A stretch of DNA of 47,276 nucleotides, from the NCBI GenBank assembly GCA_022843625.1, contig JALHNH010000049.1, forward strand, positions 1 through 47,276. The letters run 5' to 3'. Positions 20,852 to 27,914 of this stretch are shown piece after piece. How positions within the stretch are numbered: position 1 is the stretch's first letter; every line of letters starts with the position of its first letter. The DNA comes from Bryobacter sp. GTDB taxonomy: Bacteria; Acidobacteriota; Terriglobia; Bryobacterales; Bryobacteraceae. The notes under the pieces are model-generated. The model was not told where the DNA came from and made no database searches. It worked only from the letters and a program-made list of their open reading frames with translations. A program made the position numbers and the translations under genes.

Positions 20852-21927
20852 GCAATATCCTTTTCAGTGAATGCACCGCAACTGATGCCGCGACGCAAGA
20901 AAACCATCAATCCTTCGACCGTAGCCGCATCGTCAAACTGTGTGCCAGCAAGCGTGGCTCTGGTTTGAGCTTCAAGAAAGGCCTGGTAGCGGCGCCTCAC
21001 ATCGGAAAGATGCTTCTCGAAAAACTCGTATAGCCCGGCAAAACGGCTCAACAGCTGGCCTGGATGTACATCCCATCCGCAATAGATACCTTCACCAATT
21101 GCCCGCAGCACCTGTTGTTTGTGGCCTTCAAAAGCGGCCCGGCGTAGTGTTGCGTCCTCTCCGGTAGGAAGCTGCGAATAAACACCATCGCTTACCGCCA
21201 CACCCAGCGGAAGCATCACCTGCTGGATCGTCCAGCGAGCGAATGTCGCATAGGGGTGATCGAGTGCCTGGGCGGGCGCGGGCACCTGCATTGCACTCAA
21301 ATAGTCGTAACAGCCAAAATGCGCTGCATCCAGGCGATTCTCGCAAGCCTTTACAATCTCACCCAGACACCGCACTGCATTGGGGTGCTCCACTAGAATT
21401 TCATGCCGCAAAGTCATGCCCGGCAGGCGAAATCGAATTTCGGCTTCTTCCAACATCTCGCGCCAGCGCTTGGCTTCTTCCACTTTTGCGATCTTCGGCT
21501 GGGTCACGATCAGATGTTTGGGAAGAGCGGCACCAGTTGCATATTTCAGAAAAGTATCAAGCGTCTGTCTGGCCATTCGGCAATCTGATTTGGGGCGTAT
21601 GCCTATCCGGGCAGGCAAGTCTCCGGCAACCGACATGCGTGCAAATTCAATGCCCGCCCTGGTTGCGGCTTCCAACTCCTCAGCCTCAGATCGGAAACCA
21701 AAGCCATCCTCAAAGTCGATACGGAAATCCTCGATCGGTTCACGCCGTAATTTTTCGCGCACCTTCTCGGTCACGCGTTCCGCTTCCGGATGGGCCAGCG
21801 CACGCGCCCCCATTTTGGAAAAGAGCCCCGGCTGAAACAAATGGGCCCCACCGTAAAATACATGCGCCACCAGCCGCGGCGCACTGGAATCAATACTGAA
21901 TCTTTCCATGGTCATTGCGCCAGGCAT
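20848..21927 (-). CDS. DUF6986 aldolase/citrate lyase-like protein
   Basis: The product of about 359 residues resembles the HpcH/HpaI aldolase and citrate-lyase-beta TIM barrels grouped as DUF6986. Visible are the N-terminal ApRLVAHVFYGGAHLFQ region, the acidic DFRIDFEDGFGFR (likely metal ligands), ARIGIRPKSDC, KHLIVTQPKI, LRHEILVEHPNAV, DAAHFGCYDYLSAM and IYCGWDVHPGQLLSRFAGLYEFF. Family members act on short acids such as glyoxylate, malyl-CoA or citrate; the exact reaction here is unknown. Its neighbours are guanine deaminase upstream and the NUP-family gene downstream (4-base overlap), so handling of a purine-derived acid is a fair guess. Several starts are possible (ATG 21927, 21915, 21909), all within or near the end of the deaminase gene. 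I chose 21927. Confidence 0.72.
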   Translation of the reverse strand: MPGAMTMERFSIDSSAPRLVAHVFYGGAHLFQPGLFSKMGARALAHPEAERVTEKVREKLRREPIEDFRIDFEDGFGFRSEAEELEAATRAGIEFARMSVAGDLPARIGIRPKSDCRMARQTLDTFLKYATGAALPKHLIVTQPKIAKVEEAKRWREMLEEAEIRFRLPGMTLRHEILVEHPNAVRCLGEIVKACENRLDAAHFGCYDYLSAMQVPAPAQALDHPYATFARWTIQQVMLPLGVAVSDGVYSQLPTGEDATLRRAAFEGHKQQVLRAIGEGIYCGWDVHPGQLLSRFAGLYEFFEKHLSDVRRRYQAFLEAQTRATLAGTQFDDAATVEGLMVFLRRGISCGAFTEKDIA

Positions 21928-22357
21928 CAAATGCGGCGATGGCCTCCTCCCTGTGTAGCTGTTCCATCGGGAGTTTGCGCTCCCGCAAAGGCAGACTCAG
22001 TTCCCGGTAGAGAAAATCGTCATCGAAGCCAGCAGCGGCAGCGTCGTGCCGGTCTGCAGCGAAAACTATCCTGTCTGCCCGCGACCAATAGATCGCTGCA
22101 AGACACATGGGACAGGGTTCGCAGCTTGAATAAATGACGCATCCCGTAAGCTCAAAACTCCCAAGCTTCTGACAGGCATTGCGAATGGCTGCAATCTCTG
22201 CGTGAGCGGTAGGGTCGTTAGTTGTAGTGACCCGGTTGGTCCCCTCGCCGATAATCTCGCCATCACGCACCACCACCGCACCAAAAGGACCGCCCTGATG
22301 TTGGATCGTATTTTCGACGGCGAGCTCTATGGCTCGCAACAGGAATGGGTTCTGCAT
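21890..22357 (-). CDS. guaD: Guanine deaminase / nucleoside deaminase, cytidine-deaminase fold
   Basis: The 155-residue protein is a small zinc deaminase of the Bacillus GuaD type. Zinc ligands are H52 in TAHAEIAAI and C82 and C85 in the PCPMC motif; E54 is the proton shuttle. The surrounding sequence GGPFGAVVVRDG, GSFELTGCVIYSSCEPCPMCLAAIYWSRADRIVFA and DAAAAGFDDDFLYREL matches guanine deaminases more closely than tRNA-adenosine deaminase TadA, which lacks the C-terminal DDxFxYxEL-type segment. It converts guanine to xanthine. The gene begins 19 bases after the stop of the PAS hybrid kinase and overlaps the DUF6986 gene. This supports a purine-breakdown operon, although xanthine dehydrogenase and uricase genes are not in the window. 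Confidence 0.83.
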   Translation of the reverse strand: MQNPFLLRAIELAVENTIQHQGGPFGAVVVRDGEIIGEGTNRVTTTNDPTAHAEIAAIRNACQKLGSFELTGCVIYSSCEPCPMCLAAIYWSRADRIVFAADRHDAAAAGFDDDFLYRELSLPLRERKLPMEQLHREEAIAAFDAWRNDHGKIQY

Positions 22358-22376
22358 CTGGCAGAACTTATTATCG

Positions 22377-24356
22377 CTAGCTTGCCGCTTGCCGTGCGGC
22401 TCCGCTGTCTAAAACTTCGCGCACCTTGCCCAAAAGACTGCCCAAAGTGAAGGGCTTTTGCAGGAATGCCGTTCCTGCCGGGAACTGCCCCGCCTCAAGC
22501 ACGCTCTCGTCGGTGTACCCGGAGACAAACAACACCTTTAACGATGCATCATGCTCCAGAGCCTTCTGGCTCAACTCAACACCATTCATGCCGGGCATCA
22601 TCACATCGGTGAGCAGCAAATCGACTTTGGTGCCCGCCTCAGACAGCAGGCGCAGCGCTTCTTCACCGTTAGACGCTTCAATTACCTCGTAGCCCTGCCG
22701 CCGCAAGATCTTTCTTACGAGGGCGCGAATACCACCTTCGTCTTCAACCACCAGAATCGATTCCAGTGTTGTTTCTGCCTCCGCAGCTACTTCGACTGCC
22801 GGTGGCGGCACTACAACCTGAATTGCAGCGAGGGCTCTCTCGGCTTCAAGCTCAGCTTCACTCACCATTGGCAGGTACAGATGCAGTTTTGCCCCATCTA
22901 CACTCAAGTCACCATGGCTTTGGCGCACAATTTGGTAAGCAACCGCGACTCCAATTTCCACTTCCCGGGCCTGACCCTCTGCCTCAAGCCACGGCTCAAG
23001 CAAGCGCTCACCCCAGACCGCAGCCCGGTCACCTTCAAGTGTCAACCGAATGTATGCCCCCATGTTGAGGCCTTGAGAGCCGCCAATGCTTTCGCCCCTC
23101 AAAACGTTTTCGGCACTCAGTTTCAGGCTGCCGCAGCCCTGCATTGCCAGGGAAGCGTGGCGCCCGAGCGAAACCAAAGCATCTTCAATCTGTGCGGCGT
23201 CGACCTTGGCCATTGCCAGTCCGGCAGGAAGGTGGATTTCCAGGGCCAGGTCTGCTCCTAATGCAGTTTCGAGTTTCCCGCGCAGTTGCGTTATCAGCGC
23301 CGGAAGATTTGTGATTTTGGGCGTGACCACGGGGCGGCGGGTATAGGTTTGAAACTGCGTAGTCAGCGAGTAGAGCCGCTCGGTAGCACCGAGTATCTCT
23401 TTCATGTCCTGATGCAGCGTATGCTCGGCGGGCAGCGAGTTCTTCATTTCCTCGCCGTAGCCGGCAACGATCATCAAAAGATTGTTCAGATCATGAGCCA
23501 GCTTGGCGCTCAGCCGCTGCAAGGCCTCGCCCTTTAAAGCCAAACTCTGTTGCGATTCCAGCTCCCGGCGCTCGCTCACATTTGTGGTCAAACCCGCCAA
23601 GCGAAGCGGCTTGCCTGCTTCATCCCGCGCTACGCGCACCGTCTCCCGGGCCAAAAACGCCTGCCCATCGGCATGCCGGGCTAAAAATTCGATTGAAAAG
23701 ACGGTACCGGCACTGGCACCAAGCTGGTCATAAAACTCATCAACTCGCTGGCGCTCGCCCTCGGCCATGCGTAAGCCCCAAACCGATTTGTCCGATAGCC
23801 AACGCTCGGGTGGGAAGCCAAAGAGATCTTCAGCTCCGGCGCTTACGTGCGTGATACCGCCCACGGCGTAGTCTACCTCCCACAGCATTCCCTCAACGGA
23901 AGCAGCCACTGAAAGCGCCTTCTGATCCGTCAAGGTAAGAGCGGCAGCCGCTGGTGCTTTTTCTTCAATAATCAGAAGCGCTTCAGACTGCGAGTCCTCT
24001 TCCCAGCTCCTTAACGGCAGCGCTGTAACCACAACGTCTTGCCCGTCCCACTTCATTTCCTGCTTAGGGGTGGCAATCCCGGAATGCACTACCCGCTCAA
24101 CAGCTTCCTGCAATCCCTCGATGGGTAGAAGGTCCCCTATTGGCCTACCCAGAATTTCGTCGTTCTTTTTGCCCAGCCGCATCCGGAATTGCCGGTTCGC
24201 CGAAACGGCATGCAAATTTGGGCCCACGATCAGCAGGCTGACTGGAATACTGGCGACAATTTCCTGATAGTAACGACGCTCTGTTTCCACCAGAGCCAGC
24301 AGTCGCGCCACCTCTTTTGGCTTCCATTGTTCAAATTCGGCGCGTTCCATCGACAT
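22377..24356 (-). CDS. PAS-containing hybrid histidine kinase with degenerate ATP-binding domain
   Basis: The protein (about 659 residues from ATG 24356; a GTG at 24389 adds 11) has a first PAS domain (YYQEIVASIPVSLLIVGPNLHAVSANRQFRMRLG), a second PAS with PAC (VAASVEGMLWEVDYAVGG to PLRLAGLTTNVSERRELE), a HisKA helix with H in LSAKLAHDLNNLLMIVAGYG, an ATPase-like domain and a C-terminal receiver (ILVVEDEGGIR, DLLLTDVMMPGM, LQKPFT). The ATPase domain has lost its key residues: where NxxxNARDAM is expected the sequence is SLGRHASLAM, the DxGxG box is absent, and the lid reads REVEIGVAVAY. It probably cannot bind ATP normally. The HisKA histidine and receiver aspartate are intact. ATG 24356 has a GGGAG site 10 bases upstream. 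Guanine deaminase follows after 19 bases, so it may regulate that operon. Confidence 0.8.
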   Translation of the reverse strand: MSMERAEFEQWKPKEVARLLALVETERRYYQEIVASIPVSLLIVGPNLHAVSANRQFRMRLGKKNDEILGRPIGDLLPIEGLQEAVERVVHSGIATPKQEMKWDGQDVVVTALPLRSWEEDSQSEALLIIEEKAPAAAALTLTDQKALSVAASVEGMLWEVDYAVGGITHVSAGAEDLFGFPPERWLSDKSVWGLRMAEGERQRVDEFYDQLGASAGTVFSIEFLARHADGQAFLARETVRVARDEAGKPLRLAGLTTNVSERRELESQQSLALKGEALQRLSAKLAHDLNNLLMIVAGYGEEMKNSLPAEHTLHQDMKEILGATERLYSLTTQFQTYTRRPVVTPKITNLPALITQLRGKLETALGADLALEIHLPAGLAMAKVDAAQIEDALVSLGRHASLAMQGCGSLKLSAENVLRGESIGGSQGLNMGAYIRLTLEGDRAAVWGERLLEPWLEAEGQAREVEIGVAVAYQIVRQSHGDLSVDGAKLHLYLPMVSEAELEAERALAAIQVVVPPPAVEVAAEAETTLESILVVEDEGGIRALVRKILRRQGYEVIEASNGEEALRLLSEAGTKVDLLLTDVMMPGMNGVELSQKALEHDASLKVLFVSGYTDESVLEAGQFPAGTAFLQKPFTLGSLLGKVREVLDSGAARQAAS

Positions 24357-24485
24357 CTTCAGACTTCTCCCACATCCAACAGTCTGCACTCCAGGGCAAT
24401 TACACTCAACGGTACTTTGAGCGATTCAGTCAGGAGTACTATTGGTCTAATCGGACTCACAAAGAGCTGGCTTCACCGGGGAGAC

Positions 24486-24503
24486 GGGGGTTTTCTCACC
24501 CCC
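24486..24503 (-). terminator. Short GC hairpin after the secreted TPR gene
   Basis: On the minus strand GGGGG and CCCCC enclose an eight-base loop (TGAGAAAA), about 17 bases after the stop codon of the TPR gene. It lies between that gene and the downstream hybrid kinase on the same strand. The stem is only five base pairs and no T-run follows, so it is a weak terminator candidate. Confidence 0.25.
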
Positions 24504-24519
24504 TAATGCGGGTATTTGA

Positions 24520-25788
24520 CTAGGGAATTACCTGAGCTACTTTGCCATTGATCTCGGCCAATTGTAGCTTTACCTGTTCAATGTCGTTCGCTTTGGGGGC
24601 AAATTTCAAGTAAGCACTCAGATGCTCGCTTGCGCCCTTGTAATCCTGTTTATCGGCCAGAATCATCCCCAGCAGGTGGGACATTTTCGGCATCACATGG
24701 TACTGATCGATCTCGATTCCAGACCGACATTGTTTTTCGGCCGACTCTACATCTTTCAAGTTGAAATTGGCGACGGCGGCGTAGAAAAACGCGGCTGGGA
24801 AGTCGTACCGATTTAGCTTGATCACCTTTTCGCTTAACTGCTTCACCTCGACCCACTTCCGCTGCTGCGCTTCCATTACCGCCAGGCCGAGATAAGGCCG
24901 AACGTATTTATCGTCAGCTTCGAGGGCCTTAGCGTAGCTTGCCTTGGCGGTGTCGAGACTGTTTTGCATGGCCTGTATGCGGCCCAGTTCATACCAGGCT
25001 TCCGCGAACTTCGGATGCAGGCTGACGGCCGTCTCCAGCTCTTTCTGTGCATCTGGCAACTTGTTTTTCTTCAGGGCATTGCGGGCCTTCTCGAGCGCCT
25101 TTTTGGCATCTTTGGGAGCCATCATGGTTGTAGCGCTGGTAGTAAAGCCGGATACATCTCCAAGTCGGCGGAGAATGATGGTTCCAACATCGGGGTTGTC
25201 GAGAGTGCGGCGGCCAGCGAGGGTCACCAGGCTGCTACGGTAGCCAGGCAGGCTGGCCCGCAACTCGCAGTTCATGAGATCGCGCTCACTCACCCCCCGG
25301 CTGCGCCCGGGCGTGTTGCCAAAGACTCCGCCTGAATTTCCGCCAAACCCGTCGTTGGTGTTGCTGACACTGGCATCGGGCAGCATGCCAGAACGCTGGC
25401 CAACCTGAAAGCCAAAGCCACCCTTGGAATCGGTATAGCCTTCTGGAATCGGATTTCCGCTGCCCATACAGAGCCGCTCAATCGTCACGGTTTCCGGTGG
25501 GGCGCTACCATCTTCCATCCGTACCTTGCCGGAGAGAAAGATCGGCCTGTCCTGCATCTGGTCCATTTGCGGACGCTGCTGATCTTGCGGGAAGGGATTG
25601 GTTGGGTTGCGCGGGTTATTCCCCGGCAGCCCGACGTTGCCTCCACCGGGGTTACCGGGCCCGGTAGTAGGCCCGGTTGTGGTGCCTCCGGCACCAGCAC
25701 TGCCGCCAGTCGCAGGTGGAGTTGTTGTTTGCGCAAACACCATGGCGGCGCAAATTAGAGAAGAAGAAAGTAGCTTCGAATAAATCAT
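24520..25788 (-). CDS. Secreted TPR protein with glycine/proline-rich linker
   Basis: The 422-residue protein has a signal peptide (LLSSSLICAAMVFAQ), then about 60 residues of low complexity rich in Gly, Pro, Thr and Asn. A region of about 80-210 follows that resembles the carboxypeptidase-regulatory-like beta domains of Acidobacteria (IFLSGKVRMEDGSAPPETVTIERLC, GGFGFQVGQ, CELRASLPGYRSSLVTLAGR, VGTIILRR). Residues of about 225-410 are tetratricopeptide repeats (ALEKARNALKKNKLPDAQKELETAVSLHPKFAEAWYELGRIQAMQ, SYAKALEADDKYVRPYLGLAVMEAQ). It is probably a periplasmic or surface scaffold, and no catalytic site is seen. Three cysteines in the beta region could form disulfides. The gene is divergent from the lipoprotein at 25840 with 51 bases between. 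The function is unknown. Confidence 0.7.
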   Translation of the reverse strand: MIYSKLLSSSLICAAMVFAQTTTPPATGGSAGAGGTTTGPTTGPGNPGGGNVGLPGNNPRNPTNPFPQDQQRPQMDQMQDRPIFLSGKVRMEDGSAPPETVTIERLCMGSGNPIPEGYTDSKGGFGFQVGQRSGMLPDASVSNTNDGFGGNSGGVFGNTPGRSRGVSERDLMNCELRASLPGYRSSLVTLAGRRTLDNPDVGTIILRRLGDVSGFTTSATTMMAPKDAKKALEKARNALKKNKLPDAQKELETAVSLHPKFAEAWYELGRIQAMQNSLDTAKASYAKALEADDKYVRPYLGLAVMEAQQRKWVEVKQLSEKVIKLNRYDFPAAFFYAAVANFNLKDVESAEKQCRSGIEIDQYHVMPKMSHLLGMILADKQDYKGASEHLSAYLKFAPKANDIEQVKLQLAEINGKVAQVIP

Positions 25789-25839
25789 GTTGACCCCTTC
25801 AATCGAAAAGCAGGTTCGCTGGCGGTATTATTTCATAAG

Positions 25840-26454
25840 GTGACACAGCAATCCATAGGCCTAATCCTCGCGGCATTATTCGTCGCCTCCTGCTCAAGCC
25901 CCACGGCCCCCAAGGCGGTGGAGAAGAAGGAGGTTGCACCGGCTGAGCCGGTGTCGGGCCTTACAGGGCTTTACCGTTGCTACGGCCCCTCCCGCTCCTG
26001 GGCACAGGATATACAGGTGCTCCGAGTGCAGAATATCTTTATCAAGTCCCGTCAGGCCCCTCCTGGCAAGGCCTTTGCCTGGCAGGTTACTTTCGTTTCC
26101 CCCTCCAAGAACCGGATCAAGAACTGCACCTACTCTGTTGTTAAAGAAGATGGCCTCTTTGAAGGTGTCTACAACCCCAACGACGAAGCTTTCAGTGGCG
26201 CAAGCAAACTTGCCCAGCCTTTTGTGATTCAAACCGTCAAGAAAGACACTGACGAGATCTACAAAGTGGCTCTTGAAAACTCCAAAGACTATGCTCAAAA
26301 GAATCCCAACGTCCCGATCACGATGCTGCTGGAATTCTCCGATCGCAACCCGATCGCGGCCTGGCGTGTGATCTGGGGAACCAGCGTCGGCTCCTCCGCC
26401 TATTCGGTCTTTGTCGACGCCACTAACGGGCTTTACCTCAAAAAAGCCTTCTAG
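25840..26454 (+). CDS. Predicted lipoprotein of unknown function
   Basis: The 204-residue product has a lipoprotein leader (SIGLILAALFVASC, with the cysteine in FVASCSSPT as the probable lipidation site) and a short Pro/Glu/Lys linker. The mature domain (about 40-204) is not one I recognise. It is rich in aromatic and polar residues and has two cysteines, YRCYG and KNCTY, that may form a disulfide. The tail (ITMLLEFSDRNPIAAWRVIWG, SSAYSVFVDATNGLYLKKAF) suggests a beta-rich fold. It starts with GTG at 25840 and is divergent from the secreted TPR gene. The DUF1501 operon begins 70 bases downstream on the same strand, but its own hairpin and ribosome binding site suggest separate control. Confidence 0.6.
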   Translation: MTQQSIGLILAALFVASCSSPTAPKAVEKKEVAPAEPVSGLTGLYRCYGPSRSWAQDIQVLRVQNIFIKSRQAPPGKAFAWQVTFVSPSKNRIKNCTYSVVKEDGLFEGVYNPNDEAFSGASKLAQPFVIQTVKKDTDEIYKVALENSKDYAQKNPNVPITMLLEFSDRNPIAAWRVIWGTSVGSSAYSVFVDATNGLYLKKAF

Positions 26455-26467
26455 AGTACCTGCTGGC

Positions 26468-26520
26468 ACAATTTCTCCAATAACGATAGAATCTGAGCAA
26501 ATCCTAATTTGGAGAATTGT
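26468..26520 (+). promoter_or_regulatory. Inverted repeat covering the ribosome binding site of the DUF1501 operon
   Basis: ACAATTTCTCCAA (26468-26480) pairs with TTTGGAGAATTGT (26508-26520), leaving one bulged base, across a 27-base loop. The second arm contains the GGAG Shine-Dalgarno sequence (26511-26514) of the DUF1501 gene, whose ATG is at 26525. Folding would hide this site in the mRNA. It could also be a DNA operator. The arms are AT-rich compared with the flanking genes. Confidence 0.45.
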
Positions 26521-26524
26521 GTCC

Positions 26525-27904
26525 ATGTTCCGTTTTGACGCAGATAAACCCGCTGAATTTTGTGATGGCACCAGGCGCCGCGACTTCCTGCATGCCGGTA
26601 CCCTCTCCACGTTAGGACTCGGCCTTACCCAGTTCACCGCTCTCAAAGCCCTGGGTGCTGTTGATCAGTCGAAGTCCGACGTCAACTGCATCTTCCTGAT
26701 GCTGGTCGGGGCTCCCAGCCAGCTCGACACCTGGGACATGAAGCCCAACTCGCCATCGGAGATCCGCGGGCCCTTCAAGCCGATCAAGACCAACGTCCCC
26801 GGCATGGAGATCAGCGAGCTCTTCCCGCGCATGGCCAAACATGCCGACAAGTACTCGATCATCCGCGGCATGAATCACACCGCCGCCGCCGTACATGACA
26901 CTGGTCACCAGATGATGCAGACGGGCCGCCTCTTCCAGGGTGGAGTCGAACACCCGCATATCGGTTGTGTGCTCAACAAGCTCAAGGGCCCCAAGGGCGA
27001 CGTGCCGGCTCACGTCCTTCTGCCGCGTCCGATTGGCAACACGGGAGGCAACATGCCTCATGGCCAGTCCGCTGGCTTCCTCGGCAAGACCTTTGATCCT
27101 TTCGTCCTCAATGCAGACCCGAGTGACCCCAACTTCCGCGTGCCCGACATGCTGCCGCCAGACTACCTTTCGGCCTTGCGTGTCGACCGGCGTCGCAACT
27201 GGCGCGAGGCTGTCGATAAATCTGTCAACCGCTTTGAGACCTCGCAAGACGCCCGGCTCATGGACAATACCTTCCATCAGGCCTACACATTGATGTCGAG
27301 CCAGAAGGCGCGCGAGGCGTTCGAGCTCCATCGCGAGCCCGAAGCTGTGCGTGAGAAGTACGGGCTGAATCGCTTCGGCCAAAGCTGCCTTCTCGCCCGC
27401 CGCATGGTGGAGGCTGGTGTTCGCTTTGTTACGGTGAATATGTTCGAAACGGTTTTTGACGAAATCACCTGGGACATCCATGGCTCCAAACCCTTCTCTC
27501 CGATTTCCTGTTACAAAGACCTGGTCGGCCCGATGTTCGATCACGCTTATGCTTCGCTGCTCGAAGACTTAAGCCAGCGCGGCTTGCTCGCCAACACAAT
27601 GGTTGTGGCTTGCGGTGAGTTTGGCCGCACCCCAAAAATCAACCCTGCCGGTGGCCGGGATCACTGGCCGCAATGCTGGTCGATTCTCATGGGCGGTGGC
27701 CCGCTCAAAGGTGGCACCGTGGTTGGTGCTTCTGACGAGATTGGCGCTTACCCGAAGGACCGTCCCACAAATCCGGCTGAAGTGGCCGCCACTATATATA
27801 AAGGTCTTGGCATCGATCTTTCACTCGAATTGCCGGGTGCCCAGGGCAGGCCCATCCCGATCGTCGAGCGCGGCGTCGAACCCATTTCGCAGCTATTTTC
27901 CTAG
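26525..27904 (+). CDS. DUF1501 family protein with Tat-type leader
   Basis: The 459-residue protein begins with a leader containing TRRRDFLHAGTLSTLGLGLTQF, which fits a twin-arginine export signal. The body is the DUF1501 (sulfatase/alkaline-phosphatase-like) family: CIFLMLVGAPSQLDTWDMKPN, IRGPFKPIKTNVPGMEISELFPRMAKHADKYSIIRGM, HDTGHQMMQTGR and the strongly conserved ACGEFGRTPKIN, GGRDHWPQCWSILMGGGPLKGG. These residues sit where the metal site of the alkaline-phosphatase fold lies. The substrate is unknown. In Planctomycetes and Acidobacteria this family is nearly always beside DUF1549/DUF1553 proteins, as here: the next gene starts 10 bases later. The start at 26525 has GGAG 10 bases upstream. 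A longer frame begins at 26411 inside the lipoprotein gene and is unlikely. Confidence 0.85.
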   Translation: MFRFDADKPAEFCDGTRRRDFLHAGTLSTLGLGLTQFTALKALGAVDQSKSDVNCIFLMLVGAPSQLDTWDMKPNSPSEIRGPFKPIKTNVPGMEISELFPRMAKHADKYSIIRGMNHTAAAVHDTGHQMMQTGRLFQGGVEHPHIGCVLNKLKGPKGDVPAHVLLPRPIGNTGGNMPHGQSAGFLGKTFDPFVLNADPSDPNFRVPDMLPPDYLSALRVDRRRNWREAVDKSVNRFETSQDARLMDNTFHQAYTLMSSQKAREAFELHREPEAVREKYGLNRFGQSCLLARRMVEAGVRFVTVNMFETVFDEITWDIHGSKPFSPISCYKDLVGPMFDHAYASLLEDLSQRGLLANTMVVACGEFGRTPKINPAGGRDHWPQCWSILMGGGPLKGGTVVGASDEIGAYPKDRPTNPAEVAATIYKGLGIDLSLELPGAQGRPIPIVERGVEPISQLFS

Positions 27905-27914
27905 GAACTAAATC

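Noticed and set aside
26612..27544. Minus-strand open frame of 310 codons opposite the DUF1501 gene
   Set aside because: Mirror frame of a well-supported gene. Its composition is rich in His, Arg and Val from reversed codons, and it has no recognisable motif.
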